Source of the DNA: Candidatus Limnocylindrales bacterium
GTDB taxonomy: Bacteria > Desulfobacterota > Binatia > UBA1149 > CAITLU01
Assembly: GCA_035571835.1 (NCBI GenBank)
Contig: DATNBU010000017.1
Coordinates: forward strand, 42,687 to 106,686
Direction of reading: 5' to 3'
Length of the DNA stretch: 64,000 nucleotides
A model generated the notes under the pieces. That model was not told the origin of the DNA, did no database searches, and saw nothing but the letters and a program-made list of their open reading frames with translations. Position numbers and translations under genes: made by a program. This document shows, piece after piece, positions 53,797-62,187 of this stretch (position 1 is its first letter; every line of letters begins with the position of its first letter).

Positions 53797-54203
53797 GCCA
53801 TATCGACCTGAAAGACTCTCGGCCAATGGACCAAGCTCGCAAGACCGAGTTGATTTCAGCACGAGATGCTTGCCGCAATTAAAGGGGTCGGACGAAGTAT
53901 GGCCTAGTGCTTGAACCGCCGCGGGCGCGTCCTCGACGTGCAGGAAGTTCGTAAACCTGGTCGCTCACGTCTCGCTGGATGAGCTGCTCCATGCGACGAA
54001 TGCTGCATCGCACGAGTAATTCGCCCAAGGCTTTCAGCCCAAGACCGCGATCCCGCGGAAATCGGTGCGGTGGGTGAGCAGATACGCATGATCAGACACT
54101 TGCCTGCTCGTCATGGCGCCGTTTCGAACGTAGCTATCAAGGCATAGTCAATTCGAGTCCCTGATTGCGAAGCAGGAACTGGGCCATTGTGGAGGTAGGG
54201 CTT
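53797..54203. other. 407-bp gene-poor stretch after the methyltransferase gene
   Basis: No intact gene is supported. On the minus strand short open pieces (for example 53904-54089) appear with stop or frame interruptions between them and may be remnants of a decayed gene, but I could not match them to a family. No tRNA, transposase end or attachment site is recognised. The last ~15 nt hold GGAGG (54191-54195) for the next gene. Confidence 0.4.
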
Positions 54204-54941
54204 TTGACACGACGGAATAGGGACAACCGCCACATGCTATCGTGGATTGAGCCAAAGGATGGCATCAGCCTCGTCGCGCTCCTCATATCATTCTCGTCTG
54301 CCTACATTTCTTGGGAGGCTTATCTCGCGTCTCGAGCGCCGGCACATTTGGAGGCCCGCTTTGGGCAGAGTGTGTCGCTTGGGTATATGGAGTTCGAAGA
54401 TGCTACCATTATCGGAACCATCGCAATGACGAATACGGGAGGACGGTCCGGAGTAATCGAACGCATCCTCGTGGTTGTTCAACCGAACCTTCCCGCTACG
54501 TCGTCTGGTTCGGAAGAGAGGGGCGATCGTTACGCTCTTCTCCCACGCGAGGAGATAGCAATTGACACGACGCTGAATGAATGGAGTACCATCGGGCCGC
54601 CCCTTCCAGTAACCATCAGCGGCAATACCACTCTCGTGCACCACTATCGTTTTCGCGACAAAGCGCACGGCGCATTGCGCTGGGTCGAGCAACGATATCG
54701 TTTAACCCTACTCGCGAAAATACCGGGCGAGAAAATGTACAAGCTTCTTGACGAAGCAGTCATTGATATCGGTGATGTAGTCCAGTTAAGTCCTGTGCAC
54801 GACGCATACCGAGTGATCCCCGTGCGGGTGCTACCGCTTGATCCTGACGGCCTAGTGACTGAATCCGGTAAAATTTCGGAGGGGCACGTACTGGAAGCGC
54901 TGTTCACGCGCGGCGCTCGAGAAGCATCAGCAGCTCACTGA
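54204..54941 (+). CDS. Hypothetical single-TM protein with a beta-rich C-terminal domain
   Basis: This 245-aa protein has a membrane helix at residues ~22-38 (ISLVALLISFSSAYISWEAY) and an extracytoplasmic or cytoplasmic beta-rich domain with alternating strands (for example TIAMTNTGGRSG). It has no known family. A TTG at 54204 follows GGAGG by eight nt and is preferred; an ATG at 54234 is an alternative. The composition fits the AT-richer island, so it may be cargo. Function unknown. Confidence 0.7.
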   Translation: MTRRNRDNRHMLSWIEPKDGISLVALLISFSSAYISWEAYLASRAPAHLEARFGQSVSLGYMEFEDATIIGTIAMTNTGGRSGVIERILVVVQPNLPATSSGSEERGDRYALLPREEIAIDTTLNEWSTIGPPLPVTISGNTTLVHHYRFRDKAHGALRWVEQRYRLTLLAKIPGEKMYKLLDEAVIDIGDVVQLSPVHDAYRVIPVRVLPLDPDGLVTESGKISEGHVLEALFTRGAREASAAH

Positions 54942-55210
54942 AGGGTACCGCCGAAAGACCGCGAAAAGAGGTTAGAGCGGCCGAGATCGATGCGTCGGTT
55001 GTAACGATCGCCAACCCGGCGTCCGGCGCGTGCACGAAGCATAGAGTTGGATCGTGTCAGGACTAGTCGGTCGACCCGGCCGCATCGCAGTCCTCAGCGC
55101 ACAGCCGGAGAACTCATCGAAGTTTCATTCCAACGCCGCCGGGGTGATTGGCGTGCTGATCTTCCCTGACGTGGCCGGACCAACAAGCCATTGCGACTTC
55201 ACACTCTCTG

Positions 55211-56761
55211 TCAGCGCAGCCCCAGATCCGCCAGCACTCGTTGCGCCGAATTGTGCCCGGCCGCGCCAATTACCGAGCCGGCCGGGTGCGTCCCTGCGCT
55301 GCAGGAATACACGCCGGCAATCGGCGTCGCGTACGGAAGCCGGTCGGCAAACCCGAAGCCGTTGTCGACGTGATGGATGTGGCCGCCGGTGATTCCGAAG
55401 TGGCTCTCGATCTTCTTCGGGTGCAGCACGAACGTATCGACGACGAGGTCGGACGTGCCCGGCGCGAAGCGGTCGCACAAAGACAGCAGGTGGCGCGTGT
55501 AGCGCTCCTCCTCGATCTCCCACGTGGAATCGCTCAGCTCGTACGGGACCGACTGCACGAACAGCGCCGAGTTGTGGTTGCCGTCGGCGTCGCGAAGCGA
55601 CGGATCGACGGTGGTGTGGATGTACCATTCGATGGCTGGGAATGATGCGAGCCTTCCCGCCTGAACTTCCGAGAATCCGTGCGCGAGCGTCGCGAGCACG
55701 CCGTCCTCGTCCGGAAGAAGATGGATCGTCGGTCCGTACTGCCCGCGATCTTCGGCGAGGCAGCGAAAGCGCGGAAGGCCGCGCAGCGCGAGATTGACCT
55801 TCAGCGTCGAGCCGGGCTTGCGCAGCCCGTCGACCATCGTGTTGTAGTCCGGAGTGAGACTGCTGCGCCCGATCATCTGCTGCATCCGGAACGGATCTGC
55901 GTTGACGACAACGACACGAGCGCGGATGTCGTCCGCGCTTTCGGTCAGCACGCCCTCGGCGATTCCATGCGAGTGGAGGATGCGCTCGACTTTCGTGCCG
56001 CACTCGATGGTCGCGCCGGCGCGGCGGGCGGCGTCGGCCAGGCGCTGCGTGACGGTCCCCATCCCGCCTTCGACGATCATCCACGTGCCGTCCGCGCCGG
56101 GAAGGCGGCACAGGTTGTGAACGAGGAAATTCATTCCGCTTCCGGGCGAATCCCAGCTTCCATTGAGACCGGAGAGCCCGTCGGTCACCGCGTACATCGC
56201 CTTGACGAGGTCGCTGCGAAAGCCGAAGCGGTCGAGATACGCGCCGACCGAGCCGCGGCACAGATCGACGAATGTTTCGCGCAGCGCCGGACGAACATAG
56301 CGGTCGGCCGTCGCTTCGATCGAAAGCGGCTCGGCGAGCCACGTCGGAGCGACGTCTTCGCGCAGGCTTGCGATCTCTGTTTCGAGCGCCTCGTTCGCGC
56401 GCCAGTCGGCCTGCGAGAAGAACGACAGGAATTGCTCGCGCATCGCCGCGCGATCGGAGCCGAAAAGCAGGTACCGGTTCGTCGTCGTCGGAAGAAAGTA
56501 GTGCGGGTCGCGCCGCCTGAGCGGCAGCTCGATTCCCAGAGTGGCGATCAGCTCGGGCGGCATCAGGCCGAGAAGATACGCGCCGGTCGACGTGCGAAGC
56601 TCGGGCGCCCTGGCAAACGGGCGCTCGGTTTTGCATGCGCCCCCGACCTCGCTCTTCTCCTCGACGACGAGCACGGAAAGGCCGCGGCGCGCGAGCAGGC
56701 TCGCGGCCACCAGGCCGTTGTGGCCGGCGCCGCACACGATGACATCGAACGTGCGACTCAT
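55211..56761 (-). CDS. PYROXD2/CrtI-like FAD-dependent oxidoreductase
   Basis: The 516-aa protein starts DVIVCGAGHNGLVAASLLARRG, the FAD motif of the PYROXD2-like phytoene-desaturase group, followed by VLVVEEKSEVGGACKT. The C-terminal FAD-contact loop is in GVYSCSAGTHPAGSVIGAAG. The reaction is unknown. It is the first clearly host-like gene right of the island. The 269 nt between it and the membrane protein gene contain no gene I can support. Confidence 0.85.
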   Translation of the reverse strand: MSRTFDVIVCGAGHNGLVAASLLARRGLSVLVVEEKSEVGGACKTERPFARAPELRTSTGAYLLGLMPPELIATLGIELPLRRRDPHYFLPTTTNRYLLFGSDRAAMREQFLSFFSQADWRANEALETEIASLREDVAPTWLAEPLSIEATADRYVRPALRETFVDLCRGSVGAYLDRFGFRSDLVKAMYAVTDGLSGLNGSWDSPGSGMNFLVHNLCRLPGADGTWMIVEGGMGTVTQRLADAARRAGATIECGTKVERILHSHGIAEGVLTESADDIRARVVVVNADPFRMQQMIGRSSLTPDYNTMVDGLRKPGSTLKVNLALRGLPRFRCLAEDRGQYGPTIHLLPDEDGVLATLAHGFSEVQAGRLASFPAIEWYIHTTVDPSLRDADGNHNSALFVQSVPYELSDSTWEIEEERYTRHLLSLCDRFAPGTSDLVVDTFVLHPKKIESHFGITGGHIHHVDNGFGFADRLPYATPIAGVYSCSAGTHPAGSVIGAAGHNSAQRVLADLGLR

Positions 56762-56990
56762 GGCGGGCTTACCTTGCTCAGAAAAACCCCACGCATTGCA
56801 ATCGAGTCATCACCCCACATTGCGACGACTTCGATGCCGCCGCACGGAGCACAAACCTGACCCGTCGGCGTCGACCCATAACAGAAAAACGCGCACCGAG
56901 GCGAGCGCCTCGCCGATACGGGTTGCCAAATCCACTGACGCTCCCAACTTGGACGGCGAGCATACAGCTCGACCCTGCGGAGGTGACGCC

Positions 56991-57224
56991 ATGCCGACAT
57001 GCGAGAACTGTGGAAACGACTACGCGAAAACGTTCGAGATCCACTGGGGCAGCGAGGTTCACACATTCGATTCGTTCGAATGCGCGATTCACTCGCTGGC
57101 GCCGGCCTGCGATCACTGCGGCACGCCGATCGTCGGTCACGGCGTCGAAGCCGGGAGCCACCTGTACTGCTGCGCGCATTGCGCGCGCGGCGACGGCGAG
57201 CAGAAGCTTCGCGATCACGCGTAA
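56991..57224 (+). CDS. Small Cys-rich zinc- or metal-binding protein
   Basis: This 77-aa protein has CxxC at residues 4-7 (CENC), a Cys in SFECAIHSL, CxxC in ACDHCG and CCAHC at the end, plus several His. It resembles small bacterial metallothionein-like or zinc-ribbon proteins. A GGAGG ribosome site precedes the ATG at 56991; a long upstream in-frame extension is not coding-like. Role: metal buffering or nucleic-acid/protein binding, not resolvable. Confidence 0.72.
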   Translation: MPTCENCGNDYAKTFEIHWGSEVHTFDSFECAIHSLAPACDHCGTPIVGHGVEAGSHLYCCAHCARGDGEQKLRDHA

Positions 57225-57231
57225 ACGTGCG

Positions 57232-57615
57232 CTAACCGTGGCCGGCTGAGCCGGAAGGTCCGGCGGCTTCGCGCAGCCATTTCATCGCTTCGATCATGTC
57301 GTTGTAGAAGACCCGGTAGTCGCCTTCGCCGAATGCGAGGCGCGCGAGGTAGGCGAGTTTGCTGTTCGGCACGACGATCGCGCGCCGCAGGTGGATGTCG
57401 CCGAGACTCTCGTCGAGCTCACGCTGCACCCACGGAACGTCCACCGCGGGAGGTTCCATCTCGAGCGTATCGTAAAGGACCTTGCCGCGGCCGGAGTCGC
57501 GGACGAGCGACAGCACGCGCTGCTGGCAATCGGCGAGCAGCTCGGCCGTCGGCTCGCCACTGAGCCGCGCGACGACGAGCTCGCCGACAAGGTCGATCTG
57601 TAGTTGGCCCTGCAT
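57232..57615 (-). CDS. STAS/SpoIIAA-like small protein
   Basis: This 127-aa protein has the alternating strand/helix pattern of STAS-like proteins (LVGELVVARLSGEPTAE, then GKVLYDTLEM and RRAIVVPNSKLAYLARLA). No conserved phosphorylatable Ser was pinned down. The ATG at 57615 is preferred to a longer start. It converges with the zinc protein gene at a 7-nt gap. The role may be regulatory, but this is weak. Confidence 0.65.
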   Translation of the reverse strand: MQGQLQIDLVGELVVARLSGEPTAELLADCQQRVLSLVRDSGRGKVLYDTLEMEPPAVDVPWVQRELDESLGDIHLRRAIVVPNSKLAYLARLAFGEGDYRVFYNDMIEAMKWLREAAGPSGSAGHG

Positions 57616-57767
57616 GTGCCCCCCTCGCGCCGTTACAGTTGTAGGCCCTGCTGCAGCATGCGAGCAAGCACACGAGAATTTTTTCACGCCGCATGCGCAA
57701 CGCCGGCACGACCGATGCCTGGCGATGCCTGTTGATATTCCATGCGCGCGGGATCAGACCGGATGCG

Positions 57768-58265
57768 ATGAAGAAACGCTCGAGCGCCGGCTGCCTCCTG
57801 TTTCGCCGCACGAATACGTCACTCGAAGTTCTGCTCGCCCATATGGGCGGACCGTACTGGGCGCGCAAAGACGACGGCAGCTGGTCGATCCCGAAAGGCG
57901 AATACGACGACGACAGCGAGGACCCGTTCGAAGTAGCGCTCCGCGAATTTGAGGAAGAGCTCGGCTCACCGGTTCCTGCCGAGCACTATCTGGAGCTCGG
58001 ATCCGCGCGCCAGCCGAGCGGCAAGATCGTGACGATCTGGGCAGCCGAAGGCGACTTCGATCCGGCAACGGCCGTCAGCAATACGTTTACGATGGAATGG
58101 CCGAAAGGTTCCGGGAACGAGCGCACGTTCCCGGAGATCGACCGCGTCGCGTGGTTCGACGTCGCGGCCGCGCGCACCAAGCTGCTGAGAGGCCAGGTCG
58201 TCTTTCTCGACCGGCTCGTCGAAAAGCTGGAGAGCTCGCCGGAGTGTTCGCCAGCAGCAGTCTGA
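57768..58265 (+). CDS. Nudix hydrolase (NTP pyrophosphohydrolase type)
   Basis: The 165-aa protein has a Nudix box with the essential REFEEELG core (residues ~60-67) preceded by the PKGEYDDDSEDPFEVA segment. It opens with KKRSSAGCLLFRR. The DDDSED insertion is typical of diadenosine or inositol-pyrophosphate hydrolases, but the substrate is unknown. An ATG at 57768 is chosen over a longer frame. It converges with the radical-SAM gene 42 nt later. Confidence 0.85.
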   Translation: MKKRSSAGCLLFRRTNTSLEVLLAHMGGPYWARKDDGSWSIPKGEYDDDSEDPFEVALREFEEELGSPVPAEHYLELGSARQPSGKIVTIWAAEGDFDPATAVSNTFTMEWPKGSGNERTFPEIDRVAWFDVAAARTKLLRGQVVFLDRLVEKLESSPECSPAAV

Positions 58266-58307
58266 ACACCACGCGTTGGCTCGACGACCGAACAATCTGA
58301 TCCGCTC

Positions 58308-59684
58308 CTACGAAATCGTCCCCCACGCATCCGGATGCGACTGCAGGTACCGGTTCACCTTGAGATTGGCGACGAGGTACGCCGCGGTCTCGAGCGAGCG
58401 GCGACCTTTCGGCGGCACCAGGCGCCGCAGGATCGACGGCACCGAATAGAACTCGCGGTAGACGCTCTGGAAGCCTTCCAGCATTTCCTCCGACGTCATG
58501 TGCGTCGGGCGCACGATCGCGCTGCCGTAGTCGTAGCGTCCCCAGTCCGACTCGAGGATGCGGCCTTCGGCAAGCATGTCGTCGTAGTACTTCGTTCCCG
58601 GATATGGGCACGGCGTGAAAAGCTTGAGGAACGAGATGCGGTTGCGCACGAGGAAATCGAGCGAGCGGCCGAACGTCGCCGTGGTGTCGCCGTCGAGGCC
58701 GATCATCAGTAGCGCGATCACCTGGATGCCCGCGCGGCGGATCTTGGCGAGGTCGCCGACGAAACGCGACGGCTTGTTAAAGCTCTTCGAGACGCTCGCG
58801 AGGCTCGACTCGTCGAGGCTCTCGAGGCCGATCGACAGGCTCACGCAGCCGCTGCGCGCGGCAAGGTCGAGCAGCTCGTCGTCGCGCGCGATGTTGATCG
58901 TCGACTGGCTCGCCCATTTCATCTTGAGCGGGATCATCGCGCGGAAAAGCTCCTTGGCTTTTTCGGGATGCGCGACGGGATTGTCGTCGAGAAACAGCAG
59001 GCGGTCGGCGCCGAGCGACTTGATGCGCTTGATTTCGTCGATCACCTGCTCGACCGGCCGCGTGCGGAAGCTGCGCTTGTAGAACGTCTGCACGGCGCAG
59101 TATTCGCACGGGTGCGGACAGCCCCGCGAGAACGTGATCGGCCAGTGAAAGTACATCCGATAGAGCCAGCTGGAACGGAACGCGTCCCATTTGAGTAGCG
59201 GCAGCTCGCGGTGGTCGATGACCGGCATCTTCGCGAGATCGAACCAGCCTTCGGACTTGTAGACGCCGCGGCTGCGGCCCGCCGCGAGATCCTCGAGCAA
59301 CGACGCCCAGACCAGCTCGGCTTCGCCCGCGACGATCGCGTCGGCATGGCGCAGAGATTCCTCCGGTGCGAGCGTGACCCACGTGCCGCCGAGCACGACC
59401 TTGGAGCCGAGCTCGCGGAAGCGGTCGGCGAGATCGTACGCACGCTTGATCTGCGGGCCCATCGCCGTGATGCCGACGACGTCGAATCGCACATCCGGCT
59501 GCGCAGTCCCGTTCGGCAGTCCGGGCACATCGGCAAACAGCTCGTCGACCATCGTCACGTCCCACCCGGGCGGCGTGATGGCCTTCAGGTACGGAAGCGT
59601 CGTGCCGCTGGTCCAGTAGCGTGTCGTCTTGAGGAGCGCGCCGCTGCGGTCGTAATGCGTCGGAGAAATGAGAAGAAGTCGCAT
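58308..59684 (-). CDS. B12-binding radical SAM protein
   Basis: The 458-aa protein has an N-terminal B12-binding-like domain (LLISPTHYDRSG and VVGITAMGPQIKRAYDLADR) and a radical SAM core with C-x3-C-x2-C in SRGCPHPCEYCAVQTF. Members methylate or rearrange unactivated carbons (BchE/HpnR-type). The substrate is unknown. It is divergent from PlsC 92 nt away and might serve lipid or polyene modification nearby, but this is inference only. Confidence 0.87.
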   Translation of the reverse strand: MRLLLISPTHYDRSGALLKTTRYWTSGTTLPYLKAITPPGWDVTMVDELFADVPGLPNGTAQPDVRFDVVGITAMGPQIKRAYDLADRFRELGSKVVLGGTWVTLAPEESLRHADAIVAGEAELVWASLLEDLAAGRSRGVYKSEGWFDLAKMPVIDHRELPLLKWDAFRSSWLYRMYFHWPITFSRGCPHPCEYCAVQTFYKRSFRTRPVEQVIDEIKRIKSLGADRLLFLDDNPVAHPEKAKELFRAMIPLKMKWASQSTINIARDDELLDLAARSGCVSLSIGLESLDESSLASVSKSFNKPSRFVGDLAKIRRAGIQVIALLMIGLDGDTTATFGRSLDFLVRNRISFLKLFTPCPYPGTKYYDDMLAEGRILESDWGRYDYGSAIVRPTHMTSEEMLEGFQSVYREFYSVPSILRRLVPPKGRRSLETAAYLVANLKVNRYLQSHPDAWGTIS

Positions 59685-59776
59685 CGCGCGCGCAGTATCC
59701 GGGCCGATCCGGCGCGAGTCAATTGCGCGGACGCTCGTGATTTGACTCGACGGACGTCCGCTCGCATGGAGACACG

Positions 59777-60529
59777 ATGTCGAGCGCCGCTCCGCCGGCC
59801 GCACTGGATGCGGCGTCGCAATCGCAGGTCGCAGTCTCTCGGCTGCGCGTTTTCACCAACCGGCTCATCTTCCGCACGATGCTGTTTACGATGGGGTCAG
59901 CAGCCGTGCTGCTTCATCTGGTCGGCCGCAACGAACAGCGCACGTGGCGATTTGCGAAAGCCCGGGCCCGCACGCTTGCGCGCGTGCTCGGAGTCACGGT
60001 CCACGTGCGCGGTCTGGAGCATCTGGACGGCAAGCCGTGCGTGTTCGTCTCGAACCACCGCAGCCACTTCGATATCGCAGCCATTCTCGGGTTCGTCCCG
60101 GGCATCAACCGTTTCACGGCCAAGAAGGAGCTTTTCCGCGAGCCGGTTCTCGGGCTGGTGATGCGTACGATGGGAATGATTCCGGTCGACCGCGAGCATC
60201 CGGAAAAGGCCATCGAACGTCTGCGCCGGCTGCAGCACGACGGGCACTCGCTGGTGTTCTTTCCCGAAGGCACGCGCAGCCGCGACGGCATGCTCGCGCC
60301 GTTCAAGAAGGGCGCATTCGTCACGGCGATCGAGCTCGGGCTGCCGGTGGTGCCGATCGCGTGCCGCGGCAGCGAGCGGATCATGCCGGCAGGCGGCTAT
60401 CTTGCGATTCTTCCCGGCGAGATGGAGCTCGAGATCCTCGAGCCGATCGCGACGGCCGATCTCAGCTACGAACAGCGGGGCGAGCTCGCGAATCGGGTTC
60501 GGGCGCGGATTGCGGAAGCCCTCGGGTAG
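59777..60529 (+). CDS. plsC: 1-acyl-sn-glycerol-3-phosphate acyltransferase (PlsC)
   Basis: The 250-aa protein has the PlsC motifs: NHRSHFD (H-x4-D, motif I, residues ~93-99), FPEGTRSRDG (motif III) and VPIACRGSERI (motif IV). It has a hydrophobic N-terminal segment. It makes phosphatidic acid or acylates a related lipid acceptor; PlsC homologues also occur in aryl-polyene loci. The last 68 nt overlap the convergent LpxL-like gene. Confidence 0.9.
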   Translation: MSSAAPPAALDAASQSQVAVSRLRVFTNRLIFRTMLFTMGSAAVLLHLVGRNEQRTWRFAKARARTLARVLGVTVHVRGLEHLDGKPCVFVSNHRSHFDIAAILGFVPGINRFTAKKELFREPVLGLVMRTMGMIPVDREHPEKAIERLRRLQHDGHSLVFFPEGTRSRDGMLAPFKKGAFVTAIELGLPVVPIACRGSERIMPAGGYLAILPGEMELEILEPIATADLSYEQRGELANRVRARIAEALG

Positions 60530-61448
60530 GCGCGGCGGCATCGGGCGACGCCCAGAAATCGGCAAACTGGAACCACTGGCACGGATGCTCGCGCACGATC
60601 GCCTCGAAGTCCTCGGCGACGCGCGCGGCCAGCCCTTCGATGCCCACGCGGCGCGAGCGGCCCGCGACTTCGTGCACGCGCCCGAAGCGGATCTCGTAGT
60701 GGCGCACGCCGACACGCGGCGCGAAACACGGAAGGATCGGCGCGCCCGCAACCCGCGCCAGGTGGAACGGGCCGGCCGAGAAGTGCGCGTCCGCCCCGAA
60801 GAACGGCAGCCGGATCGTTCGCGCCGATGCATTCGTTCGATCGAGCTGCATGGCGACGATATGGTTCGCGCGCAGCGCGCGCACCAGATGCACCGAAGAG
60901 AAGATCGAATTGTCCGAGTACACGACGCGGATGTCGTGCGCCTCGCGCATGCGTTTCACGTATTCGTGCGTGCTCGCGTTGGCTTCGTGGGCCATCACGA
61001 CGGTGACCGTGCGGCCGTACTTGAGCAGCCGCGCCGCAGCCACGTCCCAGTTGCCGAGATGACCGGTCACGACCACGACGCCGCGGCCGAGCTCGAGCGC
61101 GTCGGCCAGCAGATCCGGCTCCGGCACGTCGACGGTGACCGGATGCGGGCGCGGCCCGAAGTATTCCATGGTCTCGGTCATGCAGTTGGCGAATTCGACG
61201 AACATCCGCAGCGCCGCGGGCATCGTCACGCTCGCCTCGCGCGTGCCGAGGATGCGGCTCATATTGGCCATCGCACCGCGGCGATTGGCAGGAATGAGTC
61301 CGAAGATGATCAGCGCAATGACCGGCGGCGAGTAGCGCTTCCACCACTCCGGTCCGTAGACCGACCCGAGCATCGCAAATTTGCGCCACCACAGGCCGTC
61401 CACCCGGAGCTCTTCCGGAAGCGCCTCCGGGGACTTCACGACCGACAT
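60462..61448 (-). CDS. LpxL/HtrB-like lysophospholipid (lipid A) acyltransferase
   Basis: This 328-aa protein has the LABLAT active-site motif TGHLGNWDVA (H-x4-D) near residue 130 and the family's N-terminal helix region. LpxL/LpxM enzymes add secondary acyl chains to lipid A; a related domain, fused to a GT2, builds the lipid anchor in aryl-polyene clusters. It overlaps PlsC at the 3' end and its start touches the divergent GT2 gene, an arrangement that pairs the three functionally. Confidence 0.85.
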   Translation of the reverse strand: MSVVKSPEALPEELRVDGLWWRKFAMLGSVYGPEWWKRYSPPVIALIIFGLIPANRRGAMANMSRILGTREASVTMPAALRMFVEFANCMTETMEYFGPRPHPVTVDVPEPDLLADALELGRGVVVVTGHLGNWDVAAARLLKYGRTVTVVMAHEANASTHEYVKRMREAHDIRVVYSDNSIFSSVHLVRALRANHIVAMQLDRTNASARTIRLPFFGADAHFSAGPFHLARVAGAPILPCFAPRVGVRHYEIRFGRVHEVAGRSRRVGIEGLAARVAEDFEAIVREHPCQWFQFADFWASPDAAAPTRGLPQSAPEPDSRARPAVRS

Positions 61449-62187
61449 GACCGTCGCTGACTACCACGCCGCCGGAGGCGGTCCAACTTCGCCGACACCG
61501 TCATCGATGCGGATTGCCGTGATCATACCGTGCCTGGATTGCGCGGCCACGGTTACGAGCGTCGTCGAGAGTGTTCGCGAGCATGTTGCCGACGTTCTCG
61601 TCGTCGACGACGGTTCGAGCGACGAGACTTCGGCGCTCGCCGCAGCCGCGGGCGCCGAAGTGCACCGCCATCCGGTGCGTCGCGGCAAAGGCTGCGCGCT
61701 GCAGTCGGGCCTTGCCTGGGCGCGCGGACGCGGCTTTACGCACATCTTCACGGTCGACGGCGACGGGCAGCACCTTGCGAGCGAGATGCCGATCCTGCTC
61801 GACGCCGCCGCCGGCAATCCGAACGCGATCGTGCTCGGCGAGCGCAGCCGCGACGGGCACGACATCTCGTCGGTCAAGCTGTTCGGGAACCGCTTCGCGA
61901 ATCGCTGGGTCGAGATCGCCAGCGGGCGGCTGTTCGATGACACGCAGTCGGGGTTTCGCATCTATCCGGTCGCCGCAACGATCGCGCTCGGCGGCCACGC
62001 ACGCCACTACGGCTACGAAACCGAAGCGCTGATCCGCGCGCTGCGCAGCGGCGTGCCGGTCGAGTGCCGCACCGTGCGCGCGTATTACCCACCGGCAGCC
62101 GAGCGCATCAGCTACTACCGTCCGTGGATCGACACGATCCGGATCATCTTCATCGTGGTCGGGCTGATTCTGGGCCTTCGGCGCTAG
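61447..62187 (+). CDS. Family 2 glycosyltransferase (dolichol-phosphate mannosyltransferase-like)
   Basis: This 246-aa protein has GT2 motifs PCLDCAATV, VVDDGSSDET and VDGDGQH (DxD-type metal site), with a terminal hydrophobic helix IRIIFIVVGLILGL. It transfers sugars to polyprenyl phosphate or a lipid acceptor. The ATG at 61447 abuts the LpxL-like start, which leaves little promoter space; the ATG at 61507 (before RIAVIIP) is an equally good start. Its stop is immediately adjacent to the next convergent gene's stop. Confidence 0.86.
   Translation: MTVADYHAAGGGPTSPTPSSMRIAVIIPCLDCAATVTSVVESVREHVADVLVVDDGSSDETSALAAAAGAEVHRHPVRRGKGCALQSGLAWARGRGFTHIFTVDGDGQHLASEMPILLDAAAGNPNAIVLGERSRDGHDISSVKLFGNRFANRWVEIASGRLFDDTQSGFRIYPVAATIALGGHARHYGYETEALIRALRSGVPVECRTVRAYYPPAAERISYYRPWIDTIRIIFIVVGLILGLRR

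Noticed and set aside
53904..54089. Minus-strand open frame after the methyltransferase as a possible toxin or antitoxin
   Set aside because: It is broken by frame and stop interruptions in neighbouring sequence and gave no recognisable motif.
55054..55392. Plus-strand open frame at the right edge of the island
   Set aside because: It overlaps the end of the PYROXD2-like gene and is Arg/Ser-rich with no ribosome site; the minus-strand gene is the real one.
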